This document shows, one piece after another, positions 24,692 through 36,925 of a stretch of 64,000 bases of DNA. The translations under genes and the position numbers were made by a program. The notes below the pieces were generated by a model. That model was not told where the DNA came from and ran no database searches. It saw only the letters and a program-made list of their open reading frames with translations. Within the stretch, counting starts at the first letter, position 1. Every line of letters begins with the position of its first letter. The DNA is from Macrotis lagotis. Its lineage: Eukaryota > Chordata > Mammalia > Peramelemorphia > Peramelidae. The stretch spans positions 104,623,937 to 104,687,936 of the forward strand of contig NC_133665.1 of NCBI RefSeq assembly GCF_037893015.1, given 5' to 3'.

Positions 24692-25942
24692 ATGAGCAAG
24701 CAGAGAAAAAAGAGGAACACCATTGAGAAATATTTTGCATATGAGCCCAAGAAAGATCAAAACACTCAGTCTGAAGATGAAGAAGCACAAGCTCCTGCAT
24801 CTAAAGACTCCAAGAAAAACAGAAATTGGGCTCAGGCTATGACAGAGCTCAAAAAAGACTTTGAAAATCAACTGAGGGAGTTAGAAGAAAAACTGGGAAA
24901 AGAAAGGAGAGAGATGCAGGAAAAAATATGAAAATGAAGTTAGCAGCTTAGTCAAGGAAATTCAAAAAAATGCTGAAGAAAATAGCATGCTAAAAACCAG
25001 TTTAGGTCAAATGGATAAAACAGTTCAAAAAGTTATTGAAGAGAAGAATGCTTTAAAAAAAATTGGCCAGATGGAAAAAGAGATAAGAAAACTCTCTGAG
25101 GAGAACAAATCCTTCAGACAAAGAATAGAACTCAGGGAGATTGATGAATTTACGAGAAACCAGGAGTCAATACTTCAAAACCAAAAAAAATGAAAAATTA
25201 GAAGAAAATGTGAAACATAGGGACGGTTAGGTGGCATAGTGGATAAAGCACTGGCCTTGGAGTCAGGAGTACCTGGGTTCAAATCTGGTCTCAGACAGTT
25301 AATAATTACCTAGCTGTGTGGCCTTGGGCAAGTCACTTAACCCCATTTAACTTGCAAAAACCTAAAAAAAAAATGTGAAACATCTCATTGAAAAAACAAC
25401 TGATATGGAAAACATATTTAGGAAAGATAATTTAAAAATTATTGGAATACCTGAAAGTCATGATCAGAAAAAGAGCCTTGACATCAATTTCAAAGAATCA
25501 CTACAAGAAAATTGCCCTGATATCCTAGAAGCAGAGGGCAAAATAGAAATGGAGAGAATCCACTGATCCCCCCAAGAAAGAGATCCCAAAAAACCAACCC
25601 CTAGAAATATTATAGCCAAGTTCAAGAACTCCCAAATGAAAAAAGAAAATATTACAAGCAGCCAGAAGGACACAATTCAAATACCGTGGAGCTGCAGTCA
25701 GGATCACACAGGACTTAGCAGCAACTACATTAAAAGCTCATAGGGCTTGGAATATAACATACCACAAGGCAAAAGAGCTTAGAATGCAACCGAGAATCAA
25801 CTACCCAGCAAAACTCAATGTCCTCTTCCAGGGAAAAAGATGGAATTTCAATGAACCAAGGAAATTTCAAATGTTCCTGTTGGAATGGCCAGAGCTGAAC
25901 AGAAGGTTTGATCTTCAGATACAGGACTCAGGTGAAGCATAG
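24692..25942 (+). pseudogene. HAL1 ORF1 (RNA-binding protein), inactivated
   Basis: ORF1p is the trimeric nucleic-acid chaperone of L1-like elements. The start MSKQRKKRNTIEKYF is at 24692. A charged N-terminus is followed by a coiled coil (EKLGKERREMQEK and, in another frame, GQMEKEIRKLSEENKSFR). An RRM-like part around LKIIGIPESHDQKKS and a C-terminal part with the RINYPAKL-like sequence (25790-25820) follow, ending at TAG near 25942. A frameshift near 24930, stops near 25190 and 25566 and the SINE at 25219-25369 make it non-functional. Confidence 0.8.
25219..25369 (+). mobile_element. WSINE1-type SINE in HAL1 ORF1
   Basis: Sense copy flanked by aaatgtgaaacat (25206-25218 and 25371-25383). 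It does not show the A-to-G bias of the three antisense SINEs downstream. Confidence 0.92.
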
Positions 25943-26450
25943 AGATTGGAGGAGAAGGGGAAAATATGAGGGACTTAATGATGATGAACTGCATGTATTC
26001 CTGCATAGAAAAATGACACTGATAATACTCATATGAACCTTCTCAGTTAATAGAGCTGGTAGAAGGAGCTTTTATAGTTGAAGCACAGGAGAAAGCTGAA
26101 TTTGAAGATAAAATATGGTGTAAAAATGGAGTCAATAGAAAAAAGGGAAATGTAATGGGAGAAAGAAAAAGGAGAGGGGGAATAGGCCAAGATATTTCAT
26201 ATAATAAGATTTTTCTTTATTACAATAAACTACTGCAATGATATGGAAGGGGGAGAAGGCAAGGGGGAATGAGGGAATCTTCGCTCTCATCAGAGGTGGC
26301 TAGGAAAGGAAACAGCATATATACTCAATGGGGTATAGGCATCTGGAGTAAGAAGGAGAGGGGGACAGACAGGGGGAAGGGGGGGATGTGAGTGATGGAG
26401 GAGAGGATGGACCATGAGGGGAGAGTGGTCAGATATAACACATTTTCTTT

Positions 26451-26596
26451 TTTACTTCTTGCAAGAGGCTGGGATTGGATGGCCTGTCTGGGATCCATAG
26501 GGCCAGGTGGATGCTGGGCCGAAGGAGTGATATGGGGGCTCGGGGCCTTTTGGCCCCAGGGCCAGGGATCTGTCTGCTTTGCCACTCAGCTACCCT
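26451..26596 (-). mobile_element. Strongly diverged, G-rich antisense SINE
   Basis: Recognised by order of blocks (cttgcaagaggctgg, ggatggcctgtctggg, gcccagggccaggg, ccactcagctaccc). On the + strand many consensus A positions are G. Confidence 0.65.
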
Positions 26597-26796
26597 ACAG
26601 CAGAGTCAGAGTGAAAGGAGAGAGAAAATATAGTATATGGTAGTGGAGAAATAAGAAAGGAGGGAGTTGTGATCAGCAATGGCAATGGTGGAAAAATATG
26701 GAAGTAACTTTTGTGATGGACTTATCATAAAGAATGTGATCCACCCGAGACAGAGTTGTTGGTGTTAGATCAAAGACTGAAGCACATTTTTTTTTA

Positions 26797-26949
26797 TTAT
26801 TATTATTTTTTGGTGGGTGCAGGGCAAATGAGGCTGGGTGGCCTGCCTGGGGCCGCATAGCAGGGTGATCTTTGGGTGTCTGGGGCCGGATTTGGACCTG
26901 GGTGCTCCTGGCTCAAGGGCCAATGCTCTGTCTGCCACCCAGCCACCCC
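26797..26949 (-). mobile_element. A-to-G-biased antisense SINE
   Basis: Antisense SINE from gggtgcagggcaaatgaggc to cacccagccacccc. By hand alignment against other copies, about sixteen + strand A positions read G, against about three T-to-C. Confidence 0.8.
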
Positions 26950-26998
26950 TACTATTATTACTATTTTATTTTAGTTTAGGTCTTTTTTTTTCCTTTTT

Positions 26999-27141
26999 TT
27001 GGTTTTTGCAGGGCAGTGGGGTTGGGGCGGCTTGCATGTCACATGGCTGGGTGATTATTGGGTGTACAGGGCTGGACATGGGCTCAGGTACTCCTGGCTC
27101 CAGGGCTGGTGCTCCGTCCATTGTGCAACCTGGCCATACCT
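26999..27141 (-). mobile_element. A-to-G-biased antisense SINE
   Basis: Antisense SINE from ttggtttttgcagggcagtg to acctggccatacc. About fourteen A-to-G changes on the + strand by hand alignment. Confidence 0.8.
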
Positions 27142-27332
27142 ACAATTATTACTATTTTTTTTAATTTTAATTATTTTCTCTCCCCTTTACTTTATTGCTC
27201 AAGCGAGTCTATATTTTTTTGGGGGAGGGGGTATTTTGTTTACTCTTAAACAAGAATATTTTATTAATGTATAAAAAATTATTTGTACAAAATGAGAATA
27301 AATAAATATTAAATATAGAAAAGTAACCCATG

Positions 27333-27905
27333 AAATGACTGAGCAGATTATAGAGAAGTCAGTATAGAAAGATTAGTCTTCTCATATGTGTTTTATATTT
27401 TCCAATCTTAGTCTGTGTTCCTTTAAACTTGTTGTTCTCAGTGTAGCACAGATGTAGTTAGTTATGGGCCTAAATGTGGCACCCTGGCTCAATTCCCAAC
27501 ATTTCTTTCTTTAGGGGTTCACTTACCCAATCTGTACTCATGCCAGTAAATTCAAGGAATTTTCTGAGAAGGAAGAGTCCATATAGCTACAACTCATCTG
27601 CAGTATTCTAATATAATTATAGCTCTCATTTTACTGTTAATTTTCTCTTTAAACAAATAAATCAAGATGATACCATTAACTCTAAATCAGTGATAATGAT
27701 ACCATTAACTCTAAACACAGTTATAATCTCCCAATAATGTACATGGTCTCTGTGGAGAATATAAGTAGAGAAACACAGGAAGAGTAGGCAAATCTATGCA
27801 TCTGTAGGGATTCATGCTTCTAGACTGTGGATCTTTATGTCCCTAAGGAGCAGTCTACACCACCAGTCATCTACTATACAAGCTGTTTCTATCTCTTCCA
27901 CTAAA
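27333..27905. other. No recognised gene
   Basis: Contains a small tandem duplication, gataccattaactctaaa twice, at about 27667-27714. Otherwise unassigned. Confidence 0.4.
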
Positions 27906-27917
27906 ACTGTTCCTTGA

Positions 27918-28679
27918 GAATGTACTGGAAAAAAAGGAAAGGAGAAGTAGAATAGGCTAACATATTTCACATAAAAGAGGCAAGAAAAAGCTTTTGCAAT
28001 GGAATGGAAGGGGAGAAGGTGAGGGGCAAGGAGTGAATCTTCATTCTCATCAGAAATGGCTCAGAGAAGAACTAGTATAAACACTCAATAGGGTGTAGAA
28101 ATCTATCTTACCTTAGAGGGAAAAAGAAGAGCAAAGGGATGGGAGAAAGTGAACAGGGGGAGGGGAGAGAGGGTGTAGATGATAGATCATGAGAGAAGGT
28201 AGTCAGATCCAACACAATTTTGAGAAGGGACAGGGTGAAAGAAAAGAAAGAATAAATGGGAGGTAATGGGATGGAGGTAAATACAGCTTGCAATAACAAC
28301 TGTGAGAAAAAATAATGAAGCAACTTCTCTGATGGACTTATGATAAAGAATTTGATCCATTCCAGAGACAGAGTACCTGAACATAGACTGAAATATACCC
28401 TTTTTTCCTCTCACTTTATTTTTCTTGAGGTTTCTCTTTGTGGGGGATGGGGGTTATGTTTACTTTTACAAAAAGACTACTGTTGGGGCGGCTAGGTGCC
28501 ACAGTGGATAGAGCACTGGCCTTGGAGTCAGGAGTACCTGGGTTCCAATCCAGCCTCAGACACTTAATTACCTAGCTGTGTGGCCTTGGGCAAGCCACTT
28601 AACCCCATTGCCTTGCAAAAACTTTAAAAAAAAGACTACTGTAGTAATATGAATATAAATAAATTAAAATAAAAAACCC
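27918..28679 (+). mobile_element. 5'-truncated HAL1 3' end
   Basis: Parallels the 3' UTR of the neighbouring HAL1 from about 26130 onwards (aggctaacatatttcac, cactcaatagggtgtag, gatggacttatgataaag). Flanked by actgttccttga (27906-27917 and 28680-28691). An independent insertion. Confidence 0.85.
28483..28629 (+). mobile_element. WSINE1-type SINE in HAL1 3' UTR
   Basis: Flanked by aaaagactactg (28471-28482 and 28630-28641). Confidence 0.93.
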
Positions 28680-28691
28680 ACTGTTCCTTGA

Positions 28692-29470
28692 CTGGGATCA
28701 AGGACAGTACAGATGGTTTCCATTTTATATAAATTCACATCATGGAAATTCAACTTTATATAAAAAAATCGCATTCTAAAAAACTTACCTATTGTAACTT
28801 TACAGTTCAGGAGTTTGCTCTCTTTCTGTCTCCTCTCTTTGTCTCTGTCTCTCTGTCTCTGGCTCCCTCAGTTTATGTTCTTCAGCTAGGCACTCTGCAG
28901 TTTCCCATCTTCCCAACAAAGCAGGAACAAAAACCTGAAACCTAAACCCTCTGAGTGAAAACAGAATAGTTGCGGCACAGAGAGACTGTCACCTGTCACT
29001 ACTGCTGCCAGATTGGGGGACTTGGCTTGAGATCTCTAAGTCAGAGAGATCTTTGTACCACACTTCCCACCAGGCTGTATATCGAGACCACAAACACTCT
29101 GTCACTTGTCCTCTCTTGACTGTGTTCATATCTAGTTTCCATGTGGCTGGACCCAGTCCCCACATATTCTAACTACTGCTTTTGCTTCTCTGTCCTTGGG
29201 CCCTATTTATCCTTGATTCATTTGCTAGCATCTTCCTCCAAGGCTTACATCCCTTTTTTTACCTCTCTCCCTTCCTTATATATATGGGCAAATTTGAATT
29301 ACATAAAAATTGCTTTACAAAGGGGTCTACAGGGGGTACTTTCACAGTCCTTTAAGTAAAGTAAGAATTATCTGTATTACATTCTTTTAGTCAAATTGGC
29401 TTCTCTAAGTCTGCAATCTTCAGGGCTACTCAAGTCTTGTATATTGATTCATTTCTGAGAGGTGCATTTT
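28692..29470. other. No recognised gene
   Basis: Open frames at 28742 and 29141 are low-complexity or chance. No exon signals supported. Confidence 0.4.
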
Positions 29471-29631
29471 TTTCTTTTTCTTTCTTTCTGGATTTTTGCA
29501 AGGCGATAAAGTAAAGTGACTTGCCTAAGGTCACACAGCTTAGTAATTATTAAGTGTCTAAGGCTGGATTTGAACTCAGGTCCTCCTGACCAAGGGTCAG
29601 TGCTCTAGCCACCACAACACATAGCTGCCCC
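29471..29631 (-). mobile_element. SINE, antisense
   Basis: Diverged copy (ggatttttgcaaggcgataa to cacatagctgcccc), followed by a companion tail (cttcctgatgtcattg, ending 29790) that is also seen at 38945-39070. Confidence 0.8.
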
Positions 29632-29790
29632 TAGGCATTTTCATTTCAGGACCTAGGTGGCAGTAAAAAAGGAGGAGGGAGTAAGGCTGGTAACTTTGCA
29701 TTGCCCTATCTCACTTAAATTCAATTGACTTGCAAGTCACCTTCCTGATGTCATTGATTCTCTTCAAGAATGAAAGACAAACAACAAAAT
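29632..29790 (+). mobile_element. Older SINE 3' tail
   Basis: gcattgccctatctcactta, cttgcaagtcaccttcctga and gaatgaaagacaaacaacaa match the 3' part of an older marsupial SINE family. A sister copy lies at 38945-39070. Confidence 0.55.
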
Positions 29791-30610
29791 AGCAGTAAAG
29801 GGACTGGGGTTGTTAAGAGCAGAGGGTGCTTTCTTCAATCAGTTCCCAGAAAAAACTTCGGTCCTTCCAATCAGCTCTCAGTCACAAAGCTTATCTTCCA
29901 ATCAGCTCTGGAGGGAAAGGAATGCAGACTCTAAATCAGGGCTTTTCAATCTTTTTGTTCTTCTGAGCCATATGGCGCACTGCCCCCCCCCCCACAAAAC
30001 CCCCCCATCAAGGGTCACATACAGAATTCAATACCCATTTATGAACACAATGTAACTCATACCACCAACTAGATTGTGGGCTGCAGGTTTGACACACCTG
30101 TTCTATATTTTTCTTTCAGTCTCAGTGTTACAGCTTTTCTTTTGATTCTTATATTCTGTTGGACTCTGTTGGGCTTGGTTTCTTCTAAACAGCAGATGGC
30201 TACCTCATTTCTTTCTCCCCATTCAGCTTCTACAGCTTTTATTGTTTTTTTTTTCTGTCTCTGAGGGGTTCTTCATTGTTTCTACCTCAAAAAAAGATTC
30301 TTCTTATATGAAGTGGCTCAGAGTAAAAAAAAAAAACCCTCATATTTCTGTCAGATCTGCCATAAATAGGCAACATATTACTATCCTATTGTCAACTGAA
30401 GGTTCTAGTAATTAGGCATTCCCAGCTATCCACCTCAAAGTTCTAATATCCTATGTAAATTAGTTGCTGGTAAACAAGAAAATTTGTTAATCTTTGTCTT
30501 TATAAGTAAATAACTTTACTATAAGGACTGATTTGTTCTAGGCCTAATACTAACCTAAACTGGTACCAAAAAATAGGAAAATAAAGAATCCTAGGAACTT
30601 CATTTTAACT

Positions 30611-30668
<58 letters not shown>

Positions 30669-30877
30669 TTCCCACTCTTCCTCTTTATTGGCTTCTAATA
30701 TTTCCTCATAGGTAGTGACCCATCTCTAAAAAAATGATGTGAAATTCAAGAATTTCACGTTAAGTATAACCCCTACAGACCTTACAATTATTTGATTCAT
30801 AATGTGTCCACTATATCTTTTTTAAAAAATTAAAAACAGTTACATGTAAATGAGCTGATCAATCACAATGCCATCTT
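29791..30877. other. Unassigned, possible hAT remnant and (AT)n
   Basis: 29935-30105 (gcttttcaatctttttg ... gtttgacacacctg) has the look of a hAT-type element end, not secure. An (AT)n microsatellite lies at 30614-30657. No gene. Confidence 0.35.
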
Positions 30878-31011
30878 TTTTTTTTAGGTTTTTGCAAGGC
30901 AAATGGGGTTAAGTGGCTTGCCCAAGGCCACACAGCTAGGTAATTATTATGTGTCTGAGGCCAGGTACTCCAAGGCCTGTGTTTTATCCTCTACACCACC
31001 TAGCCGCCCCT
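30878..31011 (-). mobile_element. WSINE1-type SINE with internal deletion
   Basis: Antisense copy missing the box-B block (ctgaggccaggtactccaag). Flanks atgccatctt (30868-30877 and 31012-31021). Confidence 0.9.
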
Positions 31012-31269
31012 ATGCCATCTTTACAGTAATAAGTACTCTGCTTTCAAACAGGTCCTTATAGCACATTTATTTAAGAAGCTCTTTTCTCTCAGGTCCTTAG
31101 AATGGCCTATGATTCTCTTCTAATTTGTTTCATCTAATGGCTATGATTTTTATGCAAATTAATTTTATCAGAGTTACTTACATAAAATAATCATAGGATT
31201 AAGTTAAGCATTATAGGACTCTACTAAAAGTTTAAGTTCTCCTTTCTGAAAGCTGGAGGGTTGACTTCT

Positions 31270-31730
31270 TTTTTTTCAAGAAAGATTTTATTTATTTTGA
31301 GTTTTACAATTTCCCCCCATTCTTGCTTCCTTCCCCCATCCCCCACATTCTGTTATTTACAAGGGGTTCGATGTTATACATTGATTTCAGTTGAATGTGA
31401 TGAGAGAGAAATCATATCCTTAAGGAAGAAAAATAAAGTATGAGATAGTAAAATTACATAATAATATAACGTTTTCCCCCCCTAATTTGACGGTAATAGT
31501 CTTTGGTCTTTGTTCAAAGTCCATAATTCTTTCTCTGGATACAGATGGTATTCTTCATTGCAGATAGCTCAAAATTGTCCCTGGTTGTTGCACTGAAGGG
31601 ATGAGCAAGTCCATTAAGGCTGATCATTACCCCCATATTGCTGTTAGTATGTACAATGCTTTTCTGGTTCTGCTCATCTCACTCAGCATCAGTTCATGCA
31701 AATCTTTCCAGGTCTCCCCGAATTCCCATC
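31270..31730 (-). mobile_element. L1 3' end, antisense
   Basis: Same L1 tail as at 22509 and 63488. Flanked by ctggagggttgacttct (31253-31269) and ctggagggctgacttct (31731-31747), one mismatch. Confidence 0.88.
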
Positions 31731-32117
31731 CTGGAGGGCTGACTTCTCACTTACTGATTATATAAGTTCCTCTTTTAGTCTTAGGGGGTAAGTTCTACTT
31801 TTTTTGAATTTCCTTAAATAAGATTCTCTTTTTAGTAGATGAAAAACTATTTTAGTCAATCTACAGGAACCTTAAAAAGTAAAACTTTTAATTGCAAATG
31901 CTATATCTACAGGGAAATTTCACTTGGACAGATTGATAAATCAGAACTTCATCCAAGAGCATATCAGCTTTAATAGTTGTCCTGCCCCAGAAACTCCTCA
32001 TTATGCTTTCAATATGCTCACACAACAAATGTTGGCAACAGATCTAATTTGGGTTAGGAAAGCCTATGAAAAGTCAACTGCCTTCTCCAATTGAATTATG
32101 TTTAAAACAACTTTTTT

Positions 32118-32265
32118 TAAAAGTTTTTGCAAGGCAAATGGGGTTAAGTGGCTTGCCCAAGGCCACACAGCTAGGTAATTATGAAATGTCTGGGATTGGA
32201 TTTGAACCCAGGTACTCCTGACTCCACAGCTGGTGCTTTATCCACTGTGCCACCTAGCTGCTCCA
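32118..32265 (-). mobile_element. WSINE1-type SINE
   Basis: Antisense copy flanked by aaaacaacttttttt-like repeats (32104-32118 and 32267-32281). Confidence 0.9.
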
Positions 32266-32359
32266 TAAAACAACTTTTTTTAAGATTGCTGTTTTAATTT
32301 CTCTTTTACTATTACAGCAATACTAATACCAGGTCAGAAACCATAAAATATGGGATAAG

Positions 32360-32992
32360 TCTCATATGTTAAAAAATATTTATAGCAGCTCTTTTTGTAG
32401 TGGCAAAGAACTGGAAATTTAGGGGATACCTATCAATAGGGGAATGACTGAATAAATTATGGTGTATGAACATTATGGAGTATTATTGTTTGATAAGAAA
32501 CCATGAGCAGTTGGATTTGCATGGAAAAATCATGGAAAATTTACATGAACTGATGCTGAGTGAAGTGAGCAGAACCATGAGAACATATTAACAACAACAT
32601 TGTGAGATAATCAACTAGGATGAATGCAGCTCCTCTCCGAGATCAAGGATAATCCTTAGAGACCTGCTATAGACAATACCATCCACATCCAGAGGAAAAA
32701 CTATGAAGTTCTGAGTGCAGAGCAAAGCACACTATGTTCATTTCTTTATAACTTCTTTTATGTTTTTCCTTTGTCATGGTTTTTTTCTTAGTTCTAATTC
32801 CTCTTTCACAATTGGACTAATATGGAAACATGTACAACTTTTACCAGATTGTTCACTGCCATGGGGAAGGGGGAGAAAAGGAAGGGTAGTAGAAAAATGT
32901 GAAGCTTAAAAATTTGCAAATGGATGAATGTTGAAAGATACTTTTGTATATAATTGAAAAAATAAAATTTCAATTTAAAAATAAATAAAAAT
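32360..32992 (+). mobile_element. L1 3' end, sense
   Basis: ORF2 tail motifs (tttatagcagctctttttgt, tacatgaactgatgctgag, gaagtgagcagaaccatgag) are followed by the 3' UTR and an A-rich end. Stops throughout. Confidence 0.8.
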
Positions 32993-33180
32993 CTCAAAAT
33001 CATTCTTTTGTCTTTGACTACTGGAGTTCAGATGACCTGACTGGAGAGCAAATGCTAACTTGGATAACAAAATTATTATAATAATATATTATAATTTATA
33101 TAATCAAATAGAAGTTTTATGTCTCCTTTTTCCTTTTAATATTAAAATCAATGAGGAAAATGTACGTGTGTCCCAATTTT

Positions 33181-33330
33181 TCTTTTTAGGTTTTTGCAAG
33201 GCAATGGGGTTAAGTGGCTTGCCCAAGGCCACACAGCTAGGTAATTACTAAGTGTCTGAGGTCGAATTTGAACTCAGGTCCTCCTGACTCCAGGGCCAGT
33301 GCTCTATCCACTGCGCCACCTAGCTGCCCC
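33181..33330 (-). mobile_element. WSINE1-type SINE
   Basis: Antisense copy between gtgtgtcccaatttt (left, ending near 33180) and gtgtgtcacaatttt (33331-33345). Confidence 0.92.
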
Positions 33331-33419
33331 GTGTGTCACAATTTTAAGTTCAAGCATTTTCTTCAATTTCTTAAGTTTGGATAATCAATAAAATAACAAA
33401 ATCCTCCAAAACTTTATTC

Positions 33420-33970
33420 AAGCAACCCATTCTACAAATTCTTTTCTGATCTCAACCCTTTTTTAGCTACTAGTTTCCTTCCCACCCCAAAAATTTACAT
33501 TGTATTCATTTTGGATATTTTTGTATATATTATAATTGTACATATTGTATCCCAGTGGATAGAATGTAGGTCTCTTGATAGCAGGTCTGTTTTTGTTTTT
33601 GTCTTTTTGTTCTCAGGGTTAGTTTCCAGGGCTAGACAATTATTATCTAAATAGATACAAAGTGCTTAATAAACACTTGGTGATTGACTGGTATAATCTA
33701 TACAGTTTCCTGAGTATGTTACTTACTTTCTGTTCTACTTATCTTTGCTCACTTCTTTCCTTCTACTAGAATGCGCTCCCTCTTCCTCTTTCCTATCTCC
33801 CAGGTAAAATCCTACCCATACTACCTTTTTCTAAAAAGTTTTCCCTGATTCCTCAGGCAGAGGGGATCTCCTCTGAATTGCATTGCTATCTTACACTATA
33901 CTATATTCATATATATTTATCTTCCTTATAAATGTTAAGCACCACAAGGACAAGGACATTGTCATGTCTC
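33420..33970 (+). mobile_element. L2-like LINE 3' fragments
   Basis: gtggatagaatgtaggtctc with gtgcttaataaacacttgg (to 33690) and a second piece with ttccctgattcctcagg match L2-type 3' ends. Confidence 0.5.
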
Positions 33971-35623
33971 TTTGCATATTGTCAATTCAGTTCCTTAAGT
34001 AGTAGGGCTAATTAATCTATGTTTAATTGAGGTGAAATATGGACAATTTATAGGAAAGATGGTACACAAATAGAAAAAAGAGACCAAAGGAGAAGGTAGA
34101 ATATATCAAACTTTTAGCTATGAAGGTAAAAGATATTTTATCATTTAAGGAACTCTCCATGAAGCTATAGCCTCTTGAAATTCTGATTAGCCAAATTAAA
34201 AATAATTTTCCCCAGCAATAAAAAAGAAATGCTTATGTTCCCCTACCACTTATTATCCCATTTCATTTATTGAGTATAGATTAAGGGAATTATTTGGCAG
34301 TAGAATATAAGCTCCCTGAGGGCAAGAGCTATTTCTTATTTTTTTACCTTTAGATCCCCAAAATTTGGCATAGTCTTCACCACAAAGTAGGCTCTTAATA
34401 AATACTTTTTAACTGATATATTAATTTAAACTATAGGGCATGAGACTTTGGTAGAATATTGAGAGTTATCTCCCTATGGAATGATTATATTTGAAAGTAC
34501 CTTACTGAGAGAAGTAAAGACATTTCTTGATTCAGGGTTTAGTATTGCAGTATGGAAGATGGAGAAAGCTCCTGGCAATACACTCCCCACCCTAACCCCA
34601 TCCCCCCAAAAAAGAGAGTCCTGAATGGCTGCTTTTTACAGATGTACCAGGTAGAGACAGACATACTCTTTTCCCATAAAGTCAAGAGGATCCCTGGATA
34701 ATATCAAATTTCAACCCTAAGGTTTGGAGAGGTGTTGGTGTAATTTCTCAGCCTCAAGGTAACCTTGATTTCTACCTTATTCTTGTGTAACTAAATCTTT
34801 GGCAACCCTCTTCCAAATCTAGGCCAGCTCCATTTATCTCTAATGGTCCTGTTGGTATCTCTGAGGGGTTGGGATATCTCTCTCTAGTAATATTAGCTTG
34901 AGCCTCCATTCTGATGGCCTCTCCCACACCTTATTTATCAGTATCTGACAACTCAGTTTCATTTAACCAATTAATATTTTTTACCTATAAAGGCATATTT
35001 AGGCTTCAAAGACATAACCAGAATACAAATATAGATAATTTCCCTTCAACATTTCCTTCACTTCATTTCCCACCATATTGTTTCAGTCTGTGAGAGGAAT
35101 GGGCTTAGACTTTGTTTCTACATAGTATTGGTTCCACCAAGTTCAAGTCACAATGGGGCAATGAGCTAGATCCCTAAGGTCCCTCCTGGGGACTTCTAAG
35201 CTTGACATTTTGGCTAGAAACTGTAGCATAAACTCCACTCCAGGATCTCCTGCTCTCCTGACCTTTTGATATTCACAAGATTGTAATCTTTGTAAACTCA
35301 AAAAACAAAGATGGAGGCCAAGAAATGAAGCCCATATTCAAAGGACCCGCATCATCCTTGGACAGGGAAGGGCTAAGACCTCTATTATTTCACGCTGGAA
35401 TGCTATTAGACTGGAAGAAGTGAAATCAAGAGAAGGGACAAGGATGAAGTTAACTAGTACTTCTGTAAAGTATCCCTAATTCTGGCTACTTGACCAAAGC
35501 CAATTAAAATTATTTGCTGCATAATTAGGGCAATTATAGAATGTCTATGCATTGTCCTACTAGGAGTGACAACTCTGTACATGTGCACATACTGGATTCA
35601 TTAGCCTTTAGCCCATGGTTTCA
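33971..35623. other. Unassigned, one L2-like 3' end
   Basis: 34300-34410 (agaatataagctccctgagg ... ggctcttaataaat) is an L2-type 3' end. The rest, read on the minus strand near 34800-35340, looks like an old LTR or other repeat, without termini. No exon found. Confidence 0.35.
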
Positions 35624-35768
35624 TTTCTTTTTCTTTTTTGATTTAAGGCAAGTGACTTGCCCAAGGTCACATAGCTAGGCAATTATTAAGTATCTGAGGT
35701 CAGATTTGAACTCAGGTCCTCCTGTCTCCAGGGCCAGTGCTCTATCCCACTGTGCCACCTAGCTGCCC
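35624..35768 (-). mobile_element. SINE, antisense
   Basis: Diverged copy, tttgatttaaggcaagtgac to ccacctagctgccc. The internal gcaaggcaatggggtt block is shortened. Confidence 0.82.
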
Positions 35769-36510
35769 TCTGGATTTCTTTTCAAGATGAAAGGAGGTCA
35801 TATCCTGAAATACACATTAAAAGGGAAATCACCAAAAAGCATGTCCCTTTGCAAGAGAAAATATGACCTTCAATGAAGGGAGGAACAGTAGCAAAAGACT
35901 AAAGTCACAGACAGTATTCAGTAAGAGATCTAGACTGCCTATTTGAAAGGTGTGGGTCTGATGGGAAGGGTCTGTCATCTAGCAATTATAAATGTTTCCC
36001 TTCTTGGGGACTACAAGCCATAAGAGTAATACAATGTGACTGAATGGTTAGATTGATTTCTGTGAGTATAAGAACTTACATTATTGGGGAAGGCCAGTAT
36101 ATTAGTATCAAATGTACATCCTTTTCAGAGTAGTACAAAGTTTCAGAGTAATACCTTACAGTTAAAGGGCTATATGAATTTCTGAGGGGACACTCAAGAA
36201 TATCAGGGTCTGGATCATTTATCATCTCCGTGTTTTTTCCCTTGTATGGGGAATGCCAAACCACAAGGTGTTTCTACAATTCTGGAGGGCTTTTAGACTC
36301 TTGGAATAGTGGAACCTACCAATGATAGAGGAGTATTATACTAGGATCATAGATCCTAGCTTTAGAGTTAGAATTCTGAAAGCTTGGATATCAGGTTCAA
36401 TTTTGCTTTATTCATAAGCCTGAGAGATTCAATAACTTAACTAGGGTCACATAGCTTGGAAATATCTAAGGCAGGATATGAACTCAGATCCTTCTGACTT
36501 CAAGTTGTCC
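35769..36510. other. Unassigned, MIR-like remnant at the end
   Basis: 36400-36500 (gagattcaataacttaac, agggtcacatagcttgg, atgaactcagatccttctg) is an antisense MIR/THER-type remnant. Otherwise nothing recognised. Confidence 0.4.
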
Positions 36511-36619
36511 TCTGACAATCAATAAATATTTATTAAGTACCTACTAGGAGCCAGATAACAACCAAAGTTAGTTCTTGCCCTCAAGATGCTCATAATTCAA
36601 TGGGGGGGGGGGAGAAGGG

Positions 36620-36657
<38 letters not shown>

Positions 36658-36925
36658 GAGTAAGCAAACATATGCATAAACAAGCTAAATAGGAAAAGGG
36701 GAGGGAAAGTATTAGGATTGAGAAGGTTGGGAAAAGGCTTCCTATAAAAGATGTTTTTATGTGGGTCTTAAAGGAAGCCAGAGAAGTCAAAAGGTGAAAA
36801 TGAGAAGGGAGAGCATTCCAGGCATGATCAACAGCCAAAGAAAATGCTTGAAAAGGAGTGTTTTCTTTGTGAATCACAAAGAGGCCAGTTTCACTGGATC
36901 AGAGAGTACATCTCAGGGAGTAAGG
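36510..36925 (+). repeat. Old interspersed repeat with (GA)n expansion
   Basis: Starts atttattaagtacctactag and cctcaagatgctcataattc, then a G run (36602-36611) and (GA)n (36617-36660). It continues with aaaaggcttcctataaaag and gagagcattccaggcatg. The same repeat hosts the SINE at 38735. Confidence 0.6.

Larger units (their letters stand above)
23979..27316 (+). mobile_element. Full-length HAL1 (half-L1) element
   Basis: A complete retroelement insertion is flanked by the perfect 16-base duplication agaaaagtaacccatg (23963-23978 and 27317-27332). It has a 5' UTR (23979-24691, starting ggaagaccagaagatggc), an ORF1 and a long 3' UTR ending in A-rich sequence. It has no ORF2 between ORF1 and the 3' UTR, as in HAL1 elements, so it would depend on L1 reverse transcriptase supplied in trans. 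Four SINEs lie inside: one sense (25219-25369) and three antisense (26451-27141). Confidence 0.85.
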
